64,000 nt of DNA, from NCBI GenBank assembly GCA_964036155.1, contig OZ038423.1, positions 10,865,249 through 10,929,248 on the forward strand. The letters are read 5' to 3'. The stretch is from Diploscapter coronatus. Lineage: Eukaryota; Nematoda; Chromadorea; Rhabditida; Rhabditidae. The position numbers were made by a program, and so were the translations under genes. Under the pieces are notes generated by a model. That model was not told the origin of the DNA and ran no database searches. It saw only the letters and a program-made list of their open reading frames with translations. Positions 23,449-34,469 of this stretch are shown here, piece after piece. The stretch's first letter is position 1. Each line of letters opens with the position of its first letter.

Positions 23449-26400
23449 ATGATCATACTGGTTTTCCTACTACTCTATGGAAATTTTCAACCGCCCGGAG
23501 TTTCGGCGCTACACTGCCTTCAACCTTTCGTACCGGAAAACGGACACGTGATTTTCAACGAACCCGGACCTTACGCACCTGGAACTATAGCCAAATATAG
23601 GTTTGTCATGATACATTTGTTATCTTCGAATAGGGTTATTTCAACATTTTTTTGTAGTCTTCTTGATGAGGGTAAAGCAGACCTAGGGAGGACTTAAGTC
23701 AAGACGTCCTTGTGACCTACCCCCATAATATTTGCTTCACATTTTTGCATTTCTAACCTGAGATTTTCGGAAATCTTAGCTGTGTGCGATAAAGTGCTAG
23801 CTATGAATTTGCTCGTGCCACTTACCTCCGTATATTTTTGAGTCTGACTCAAATGATCCCTAGGTCTGGGTTGAAATAAAAGCTTGATCTTCATCAAATT
23901 TAATTGAAAATTTCTATTTTTTAGTCGAATTAAACTGATCTCCATCATAAATTTGATTATTTCACTGCATGGAAATATGGAATTTCGCATTCCCATTTTT
24001 GAAGTTCCTAAATAAATTGCAGAATTAGATCTAACTTATCGATTGATATCCGCTGTATTTTGGTTGATCTATGATTGTTTTAGTTGTGCACTGGGCTTCG
24101 AGCGAGTAGGCGCGGGAGAGCGGACGTGCCGCAGAGACGGGCAGTGGACCGGCTCTGCGCCCGCGTGCGCCATCGACATCGTCGCGAATAAGCCTTGCGA
24201 GCAGGTAGGCAAGATAGACGTAATGCACACACACAAACGATTAGGCGAATGAGCGAGAATTGCGTGAAAATTGGGATGAAACTTTAAATTGATCCTAAGA
24301 CATTTAAATAAATTTTTCTGGAAAGACAGATTTTTTTTTGTAAATTAGAAAATTCTTTGGTTTGATACTTTAGTAATCGTCGATAAAATCTAAATTTTTG
24401 AACTCACAGTATTTTTATTTAGTCCTCGGGAACGCCTTCGCCTCTATCCAGAGGCGTCTGCACGATAACGGACAATGAGAGTCGGTCTTGGTGGTGAGAA
24501 TTTCAGAATGTTTTTTCCACGCTTACCTAAAATTTCCAGGGAAGTCGACTTACTCGGAACGTATTCGATTCATTCTTTATCAGTTCGACTGGGCCCTCAA
24601 TCTTCACCAATAGCTAACATCGAAATGGAACTGGACAACGGTCATCTTGAGGTTGGTTTTTATTTCTTTTTTGAAGATATCTACTTTTTCAAATCAAAAT
24701 AAATTTTAAAGAGGTTAAAAATGTTGACTCAGTAGTTACCACTTATCTGCTTCCGCCTCTTGTTTGTGGTTATTGCTCAATTTTTTCAGTGATGGTCATT
24801 CTATAAATTGAATGACAATTACAGCGAGCCAGAATTTTGTTATGAATCAGCTAGATTTTATGAGGATAAATGTTTCAGTACTGCGTCCTACCGACCCACG
24901 ATTATTTGAACACGACATTATCCATTCCCTGCGCCCATCAAAACGTGGCGAAGATTCGAATCATCGGTACGAATCGACTACAGCTCTGTGAGATGAAGGC
25001 CTTCGCCACTGACGCAGGTAAGATTTCTTTCTTATTTCCATTTTTATTTGTTAAAGTATAGCATTTTAAATGTCTGGGATATTTTTTTCGAACCTTATAA
25101 TTTGTTTTTCTTCTCTACCTCTCCAATGATAAATCATAGCCTAGTAAAACTTTCTGAATAGTATTTTTCCTCTACTCAATGTTCAATCGTGCCTCTAAAA
25201 GCCATCTGAAATAATTTCTAAAACACGTTTTTCCTCTAAATGCCATTTCCTCATGTTTTCTGCAATTGACCGTTATGTAAAAAGATCTTTCTTCATTCAT
25301 TCAATTCAAGAGTGACGACCGCGCGCGTTTTGGCACTTTCTGTTTGAAGAGAGGGTTCAAATTTTGCTGCCCTCGCGGCCTTTGTTACCCGAAAATAACC
25401 GGAACAGTTTGTTCCCTCGGAAGTGTCCGGCATTTTCCGCTTTGTTCCGCAAAAGTCCGCAATGGTCCTCGCGTTCTTCCACCTTATTTCGCGTCGGTCA
25501 AGTGGTTGTCCGTCGCTTCCGCGCTCGATCGCCGTAATTCCTGTTATGATGTTGTCCTCCAAACCCCCGACGAAAAAGCGCAGTTTCCTTCTTTTGTTAG
25601 TGTTCATTTCAAGGGTCGACGCGCATTGAATTCCCTTCCGAATACGAGGAAAAACGCTGCCTCAAACGTTGTCTCAGAAAGTTCACCATCCAAATACTTC
25701 CATCTATTTCATCATCGTCATCACATCTTGCATATGAATGGGAAAAATCCCCCTTTGTTTAACCAGGAATAGGAAAACAGTTTCAACCGGATAAGTGGCT
25801 TGGTCGTTTTTGAGAAACTTCTGACAAAAAGAGTCAATGCCTTTCAAGAGGGGCTGTCTGGAACTTGGAGAATTTTCAAACAACGTCACGCATCTCCTTT
25901 ACGGGTCTGTAAAGATCTTGGACAATTCAACAATTTAAGAATAAGCCATAGATTCATTGTTATACCTTCTGAACTTCATTAAACATTTCCAACAACTTCA
26001 TACAATACTTTGGCGGTCTGTAGAGATCTTACACCATTTTAGAATTAGCTCTATTTTCTACACTCTATTCTTGTGAACTTATTTAGCTTTAGAAATTTCC
26101 TGCCCGCGTCAAAATATAACAATTCACTAGCTAAATCAATTTTACCGCTGTAGGCAAATAACATCGGTCCTAAGTAAATTGCATTCGAGTAAACAGAAGC
26201 AGCTTCCTCTGTCTAAATATGACTCTTTACCTTAAATTGGTCAATGAAATTTTACATCATAGGGGACTTTCATAGGATTTATTTCAATTTCCGCAGGAAA
26301 ATCCTGGTGCCAATATTTCTCATTTTATCATTTAATCAGAATAGTGTTAGTTTAGTTTATAAGAATTTTGAAGGCATTTATTTCAATCACTACGACACTC

Positions 26401-29400
26401 CTCCCGTAGTGCGAAATATTTCACATTCCGACGATTTGCTCGGAGTGAATTCTTCATTTCTTTCACTAGGGGATTTTTGCGCTCCGCAGCTTTTTCATCG
26501 AGCGATTGTCCGTTCTGTCAAATGACACGACTGCGCGAGGCGTCTTTCTCGGCTCGGCTTGTGGATTACGAGCGAAGAAATGAAAAGACGAAAAGGAGAA
26601 GATTACAAATATAGCAAATTCACAGGGAAAACAGCAGAAAAAGCAAATCCTACATGTACAAAACGAGCGAAGCGTGTGAAGATCAGCTTCTGCTTAAAAA
26701 GAATTTCGGGAATTCACTGCATACCTTGAAATTTGTATGTTAAGAATTGACCTTCATCAATATTCCAATCGAAAATTGGGTTTTTAGCAATGAAAAAGCT
26801 GATCTTTACAAAAATATCGATTTTCTCAAATACTTGATCAGTTCTCATGGTCCTTTTATCTTTTAGAACACAAAGGCAAAGTGAGCTTTCTTCTATTCTC
26901 CTCGCATGCATTTTCTTTCGGCAATATTTATTTGCCGGAGGGCTTATGTAAGCCCGCGCGACCACGCACAACGTTGCGCAGGTGCGAAAAAGGGGGCTAT
27001 GCTTCTGGGCACAACTCATGCGCTAGAGATAAGGAGCCGACTGTATAACTCTGAGAGAGGGGAAAGAAAGAAACAGCTTCGGCCTTCCATAAGGTATTGC
27101 TTAGATATAAAGAAATATACATGACCGGTTCTTTATAGACAACAAAAGTCCGAGGGAGCAAAAGAGTGAGACAAAAAATGCTCAAGAAAGAGCCTGCTGT
27201 CATCGATATGTATGTATTCAAGTCGACTTTCGATTTCCGAGAATCTCTCGAATAACGATGCTATTTCGCATCCTTGTCTTCGTTAGATAGATAGATTTTC
27301 GAATGAAGAAACGGTCCTTGAAACACAGGAAACATAAGAAATGGCTTCGAACCACTTGACGAAGAATTGAGGCTTAGGATATAAAAGATTATTGAAACAT
27401 CAAGATATTGCGTCATCATAGACACGTCTATCAATACTAATGCTTAGAGTTATTTTAATTAAAAAATATTATCTTCTGAAACTTCTAGCAAAAAATCTAA
27501 TTTCTATTCATAAAGTAGTCCATAAAATTGATTCATTTCGTCATTTTGAAAATCTTCTTCTAAAAGTCACAAGTTAAATAACTGATCTGTATGAAGTTCG
27601 TGACACTTTCTTACTTCTCATTCTTCAGAATTCAATGGAATAGTGATGACGTAAAAAGCGTTCAAACATTCACTTGTCTTACATTGACTTTCAACTTTTC
27701 ATATGAATAGAATTTTATGTAGTTTTAGTGCACTTCAGGTCAAGTTTTACTTTCAGGGCAAATAGTTAACCATTCTAACTACATCATTTTATATTTTCTC
27801 CTGAGTTATATATCGTCCAGCAAAAGTCGTCTGCTTCTCTGCCTCTCTCAACTTTTCTATGTTGAAAGATAGGAGAATAAAAAGACCCTGTCAAAGTGTT
27901 TGTCTACCAAAATGGCCATCTTCCTTTCACTTTTCTTCCCCTCTCTTTTTCTCGGTCGAAAATATTGACGTTCATGAATCTAAACAAGGCGAGAAACGCT
28001 AACATATAACTAAAACAACAGAAAACATATTTTCTAAAAAGGAACAAAATTGAAGATAATACAAGACCGCTCGGCCTAACGTTTTTGATTACAGTATCCT
28101 ACTGGCAATGCGCGCAAGGAACGATGGAAGTGATTGGCGTTTTCGATGGAATGTGCTACTCTGCATCGAAAGAGGAACAGACAGATTGGTTAGGAGCTCA
28201 GAGAAAATGTCTGGATCGGGGAGCTTCGTTACCAATAAGAATGACCGAGACGTCGAGAAGGGGACTACAGTCAGCACTATCTGCGATTAACACCAGAAAG
28301 GCCTTCTACTGGATAGGTTAGTTCGATTATTTCACCGAGACTGACACAAGATGATTTTATGTCCTCGTAGAATTCAGCTTAATCTAAGACATGGATAAAT
28401 TAATTTGTTTGCAAACATAGCATAACATTATCTGACTTTATGAAACCCATCACAATCTGAAGTTCGGAAATATCAATAGAAAATAATGAATGCAAAATGA
28501 GGACATCTAAAACCCCATTAATTTCAGGAGCTTCCTCCTCAGTCTCTGATTGGCGTTGGGCCGACGGGGAGAAGATCAGTGACAGTGCGGATTGGCCATC
28601 GGAAGAGCCCCCAATTCCTGGAGCATCAGAAGCAGTGCTTCTTGCGAGGCCATTGGATTGGAGATGGGTGCCCGCTTCACAGTCCGCTTGGAATGCTTTC
28701 CTGTGTCAATCGAGTGAGAATTTATGATTGCTTCAAATATTCTAAATAAAAAAGACATTTTTATTCCCTTAGAAATATCATCATTGTTTAATGAAAAACG
28801 CTTAAAAGGTTTCAGTTAGTTTTCTGAGAATATATTCGCCGTTAAAATCGTATTTGAATAGTTGATCTTCATTCGCCTAAAATCTTTGATTGATAAAAAA
28901 AAACTCCAGAGCCCAAGTTCTGCACGTCTCCCGGTGTAGGTGAGGCGACCAAAGTCGTCTTCTCCAGTCATTCCTACGCGATTGGAACATATTGTTTCTA
29001 CGCTTGTGAAGAGGGATATGAAATGGAAGGCGAGCGGCAGAGGCAGTGTGAAGAAAACGGACGGTGGTCCGGGAACATACCTACTTGTCATAGTAATTTG
29101 AAATCCTAGTTTTTTTAATAGGTTAAAAAATTGAAGAGAAAAATTGCGGCGAACCAGAACCATGGACTCAGGGTACGATCAGGATACTGAACGGAAGCAC
29201 TTTATATCAGAGTGAGGTAAGCCATCATTTTTCTTCTTCGAATATCCAACATTTGTCAGACTTACCTAAAATGTTTGATTTAGGTAGAATACGTCTGCTT
29301 CGCTGGGTACCAGCTTCTTGGGGATTCGAAGCGCGTTTGTCAAGCTGATGGTACGTGGAGCGGTGCTACTCCTGGCTGCATAGGTAAATTTAGCCTGAGA

Positions 29401-30582
29401 AAAAGATATTCAGAATATTATTTTTTGTTAAAATCATTACTCTAACCATTTCAATCCCATTATTTTTTTTAGATATAAATACATTTTTTAAATCTGAGAA
29501 ATCATCTCTTTTTAGAATTGGACTGTGGAAGACCCCCGAATGTAGCGAACGGAATGGTGTTCGTCGATTCAACGACTTTTGAGTCGATGGCGAATTACAC
29601 CTGTAATCACGGATATAGGCTGATTGGGCCGGATGCGATTTTTTGCGGGGAAAAATCTGCCTGGGAACCATCGGCGCCGTTTTGCTATGATATTTCTTCT
29701 CTGAGAGAAATGAAGCCGGAGCCAGGGTCCTCGAGTGCCACCACGAGTGAAAGCAATATTCTATTGGCGCTATTGGCAGTGCTATTAGTGTCGCTATTAG
29801 TTATGGCGGTATTCAAATTTTCGAGACCTGGCATCAGCGGATCAGCGAGTATCAATGAAAAGGTAAGTCAAAGCACCAAAGTCACTTCAAAAAATCGAAG
29901 AAAGATCTGATCTTCATCAAAATCCCTTTAACGACTCTGAAATATGGTTAATACGAACATAGAAACTGATCCTTATCAGAATCATTTTCAGTACTCCTCA
30001 AACGTGATTTATGCAACTCCCTCAATCCCCACTCGACCTGATTCTGTGGTCTATTACGCAGCGAGCTGTCAACCACTTGCTCAAATGGAGGTCCCACCGC
30101 ATCTGTTGTCACTCCAGCAATTACCTAATGGAAACATTCACGTCACTTTGCCTATAGGTATTTTTCACGTTTATATTCTTCTGATTTATTTTCACTTTTC
30201 CTATCCATTATTTAGCATTTCGTAAGTTTTTTCCCAATTTTTATTTGTTTCTATTTAGGACGACCGTTGGTTAGACCCGCCCTGCCAACCTTCGCCCCGG
30301 TTTCACCAACTCCATCTCAGATTTTGTACTCTTTCGATCATGAACCAATCTATGATATACCGCCGGATGGGATTGAGATCAAGAAAGAGGTGCATTTTTA
30401 CAGCAAAAAAACAATTGAAAACTTTCTATTTAACAAAAATATTTTAGGAAAACTACTACGAACACATGGATAACCCAATTTCGCGGTCCCCGATGACGTC
30501 AGCATCCGGTTCACAGCAGGCACTGCTACCATCTTGCTCACCAATGCCCCCTCCCCCACCAATAAGATACTTCCCAACTTAG
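23449..30582 (+). CDS. Type I membrane receptor: sushi, fucolectin-like F5/8C, C-type lectin, three sushi, TM, tyrosine tail
   Basis: About 14 in-phase exons give roughly 710 residues. Order: signal peptide (MIILVFLLLYGNFQ); sushi/CCP 1, split by the 23600-24082 intron (GERTCRRDGQWTGSAPAC); an F5/8C or fucolectin/tachylectin-like domain (TITDNESRSWWEVDLLGTYS, 24421-25017); after a 3-kb intron a C-type lectin-like domain (28094-28711; W and C framework kept, no clear EPN/QPD calcium motif seen); CCP 2-4 (28912-29690; each with C..W-G/S..P.C endings); a membrane helix (about 29755-29820, rich in Leu/Ala/Val); and a proline-rich cytoplasmic tail with tyrosine motifs (VIYATP, PIYDIP, ENYYEH) and MPPPPPIRYFPT at the end. 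Extracellular glycan or protein binding with possible SH2/SH3-type signalling is inferred. The domain order is known in nematodes, but I do not assign a symbol. Confidence 0.87.
25018..28092 (+). other. 3-kb intron of the receptor gene
   Basis: The longest intron in the window. It contains a GC-richer island (about 25310-25620) open on both strands, two back-to-back hairpins (26919-26955), and several copies or near-copies of the dispersed GAAGATCA motif (26678, 26748, 26800). No nested gene could be proven. Confidence 0.5.
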
Positions 30583-31450
30583 GTGTTGTCGTTTTTGGTA
30601 ATTCTATGGTTCTTCTCATAGAGGAAGTCGAGTTTAACGAAATGATACTAAATTAGGGTATTTTTTGGGCTTTTTTAGATTAAAAAAATTTGCTTTTCTT
30701 CTGGACACCTAAAAATTTGGTATGGTTTTGTAGAATAAGACTTCCGTTATAAAATAATGTCAATTTTTTATACCTTTGAAATTTTTAACTACTTTATTCT
30801 GTCGAATTTCCTGATACTTAAAATTTTTCAGCCCAAAAAGTCTTTCTCCTTCCGTCTTCTTTCTTCAGGTACTAATCGAATTCGAACCAATTTACGCCTA
30901 GATTTCCCATTTGGTGAAAGAATTTCCTTATTATGTCGAAAAAACTTTGTATTATCGAATATCCTGGCTTTGACTGAAAAGAGGAAGAGGCCTGAATTTT
31001 TTTTGCCAAAACTTTTATCTATGTCTTGACAATCGATGATACAATGAAAAATGTACCAAATTTATATCACACAGATGCCATACTATTGTCTCTTATGGTT
31101 CAACGGGTTTAGTCATTTTCTTTCAATGAGCATTTTTGGTCTTTCAAGAAGTTTTTCATGTACTTACCCATTTTTCTCGAAAAAATTAGGTAACTACGTC
31201 AGAATCTGTGTCTTTGTACCTATACATTTCACAAAACGCGCACACAACTCGTATAGTCTGTGATTAAATTTGTTTTTATTATTTTCTCGAGAAAACTCAC
31301 ATTTGAAAACCCGAAATTAAGCTAATTGTCATGTAAAAACGAATAAATTCAAACAAATAAACCACGTAACTTCACCAAAAATCGACAAAAGTACTGTAAA
31401 TATGCGTTTTTAGTGAAATGACGTTGGCAAAGAGTTATAAAAAAAAAAAC
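30583..31450. other. Convergent 3' spacer
   Basis: AT-rich; short frames only. Nothing I can support. Confidence 0.4.
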
Positions 31451-32539
31451 TCATTGCTCAGGTACGATATGGTTTAAAGGCACATTAAAGTCATACATCG
31501 GTATGAAAGAGGTGCTTGTGCTTGTGGGGCTCTGTGGCACAGAGAGAGATACCAAACTCTGAAACTGATAATCACTAACGTTTTTGGTAAATTTGGTACC
31601 AAAACGGTACCATTCATACCTCAGCATCGATTGGCAAAATTCGACTTCGATCTTCACATCGCATTTCCCGTTTTACCTCTTTGCCCCAACAAATTAGATA
31701 CCATCTGAAATTGGTTTTTGATAAGTTATCGTAATTTTGACAATGCTACCAATTTTGGTAGGATTACCATTTTCGGTAAATATGCAAACTTACCTCGCAA
31801 AACTCTTACAACTGCTAAATTCATATAAGGGTCTCCATTTTATGATGCAGAGTACGGTAAAGACGAGTATAGCAGGCGTACTGAAACAAATGACTTTTTA
31901 TTATTTTCGAAGATGGGCTATTTTTCACTTTTGAATCTGGGGATTATTTAAGATTTACCTAGGCACTTGTTGTTCCTTGAAAATGGCTAATTGCTTTTTC
32001 TTCCTTATTTTTTTCTCGAGAGCCAAAAAATTTCGTGCCATTCCCTAATTCCAAAAGACGCTGTTTGGGGCAAATAATAAATCTTCGAAAATAGGGCCTC
32101 CAAATCTAAGCTGCGTCGCATAAAAATTTATTCGTGGAGCATCAAAATTGAGACTTGGCCTAGTCCCGTGGTACTCGATATCAGGCAAGAAATCTACATT
32201 AGAAGGTCGCATTAAGAGACATAAATTTTGGAAGGAAAACAAAATTGGGATTTTATATAAAGAAAGGGTTGAGCTTCACAAAAATTTACTTTTAACAATT
32301 TTTAAATATAAATTTCCATTTAAAAGGTTGGATCGTCACAGTACTTCTAACTTTGTTTGATCAAAATTAGTTGTATCCTCAGAAGAAATCCTTTTTTAGA
32401 TGAAGATGGATTATTTATAGGGCGAGGCTTACCAATAAATAAAAATAATGCAGGGCACTGCAATGGGCGGATCTTCCTGAGCAAGTGTTTCATTCGAATT
32501 CGCTGCAACTAGAGACGGGTTCATCCATTCAAAGCGCAT
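31451..32539 (-). CDS. Unrecognised protein with a possible membrane helix; hand-built exon chain
   Basis: On the minus strand a chain of exons stays in phase across several introns. ATG 32539 opens a segment ending in CIIFIYW (donor about 32433). A short exon (ISSEDTTNFDQT) follows, then a longer one (32258-32060; FLPDIEYHGTRPSLNFD, then FYATQLRFGGPIFEDLL). A basic stretch (IRKKKQLAIFKEQQ) leads into a hydrophobic segment (PAILVFTVLCIIKW, about 31880-31840). Then come RWYLICWGKEVKREM and RSRILPIDAE, and the last exon is SLVSLSVPQSPTSTSTSF..., ending PEQ-stop at 31451. The last three introns have clean GTAAAT/GTAAGT/GTATGA donors and TTTCAG acceptors. The 45-base intron near 32053-32009 has weak sites, so the front half is less sure. 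No family recognised; a short single-pass membrane protein is one reading. Confidence 0.42.
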
Positions 32540-34469
32540 CACATCTTGCACAGACCGTCATCTAGGAAATCGCGTTGGAAAAAATGAATAAAAACCATTT
32601 TAAATAAGACAAGATATTTGAATATCTAGTACTAACATGACGATCATCCTTTGATACAAAGTAATATTGAAGATTTAGGAGTTTTATATATCTAGGGATT
32701 GTTAAGTTAGAATTGAATGAATAGAGATCTTTAATGTTTAAAGAACTTGGAAGTTATTAGGATTAAAATGTGATGATTTTTAATAGGTGAAGATTTTATA
32801 TATCCGATATTTCAGATTTTCATCAAAATAAGACGCACGGACGCGTAGGCCTAATTAGTAGTTAGACTTCGAAATGCGAAATCTGAAGAATGAGCTCAGA
32901 AAGAAAGGGGGAATAGGGCTCGTTAGGAGATATCAAATGACCCTGCCCATAAATGAGAAGAAGCGAATTAGAAAATTGCAGATATGCAAGACGGCATTGT
33001 TTTTATGCTTCAATATGTGGAGAGAAATCTGATGAAGGCGGAAAAGTTTTCAATGTAAATTCGATCAGAATTATGCAATCATATTATCGGGGGTAGAGTT
33101 CATTTTTAGGGATTCATATAAGTTAGAGAAGCTAGGACGGAGTAAATTTGAAAAAAAGTAGTGAAGATCAGTTTCTCTTTATGACCCTGTATTTACCAAG
33201 AATTTTCGCTCTTCTCCAATTTTCTCGCTTCTTATTCCTCTATTTCCATACTCTCTCACGCCTCTTTTCCCAAAGATATCTAGCTAAAACGAGATGGAGT
33301 GACAAACGACTTTGGTATAGTGATAGTGCGTTAAGTATCCTCGAGTCACTCTGGCAAAGGTTTCAACACTCTTCTTTGCAACGAGTTTTGCATATTTAGT
33401 ATTGCTAGGTGAGAGATAGACGAAAATGAAGGGACAAATAAGAAACGAGAAAAATTGGGTGAGCGAAAATTTTGTGAGAAATACAAGGTATTTCCAGATA
33501 GATGGCTACCTAAATGAAAACTTCCGTGAAGATCAGCTTTTTCTCAAAGCTATATGATTTAGTAGGACTATTAAGTATCTCAAATACGGCACAGGCTATT
33601 AGAAAAAAAAACTTCATAAGAATAATTGGATATGATTTTTGAAATTCTTGAAAATTTCAGGACTTCCTGAAAATAACAGGAGAAACGTCTATGAAAGACG
33701 ACGTGCGGAAGATAAATGAGAGGGCGACACAAAGAGAGAAGTCAGGATGGAGAGGGAAAAAGAACGAGAAAAAAAGAAATAGTATATAGAAAATGGAAAG
33801 AGAGATAAAAATAGCAAGAATAAGAAGGAATCAGAAAGAGGAGGAATAGTATGAAGAATAGGAAGAGAAAGAAATAAATAAGAAAAAGGACATGTGCAAC
33901 TAATACTAGAAAACAAATATGCAAAAGCTCATGCTTACTACTTCTAAGATCATCAAGTGCCGCATCTCAGGCGATATTGCGTGATTGAAAAGCAATGAGA
34001 TTCTTCAAGATTACGCTTTATTCATCGAGAGAGAGAGAGGCTATAAAACAATAGAATAGTCAATTTCAGGAGTTTAGGTTTCAGGTTTATACTGTAAAAA
34101 TGGTAAATGACGTTGTATGAAAAATAGCACCGAATCAAAAATATTTTCTAAATGACACAGAAGGAGGGCTTTGGGACGAATCAGCAAAAAAAAGTGGAAA
34201 GAATTGGGGGGATTTGTAAATTTCATGGTCTAAAAATATAATAGAAAAAAACCTCTGAATTTTACAGAATGCCGCCAAAAATAGAGAACTTCGTAAGGTT
34301 CAGGGTCTAAAATAGTATAGAAAGGGAAAAGGCCACGAACTAGAAAAATCCCCAAAAACGAACAAAAATACAAAAAGAGATCGAGTCAATATGATAACAA
34401 AAGGAGAAACGAGATCATTTGAAATTGGTACCTAGGGCCAAAATTGCTTTGGTCAAATGGCTCAGTGAC
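32540..34469. other. Spacer between the orphan gene and the FERM gene
   Basis: No gene seen. Contains dispersed-motif copies at 33163 and 33528, a long purine-rich run on the plus strand (about 33690-33890) and a short GA microsatellite near 34030. The pyrimidine-rich frames on the minus strand at 33689-33924 are low complexity, not protein. Confidence 0.45.

Noticed and set aside
33689..33924. Two overlapping minus-strand frames rich in Ser, Leu and Phe
   Set aside because: They are the complement of a purine-rich run; low complexity in every frame.
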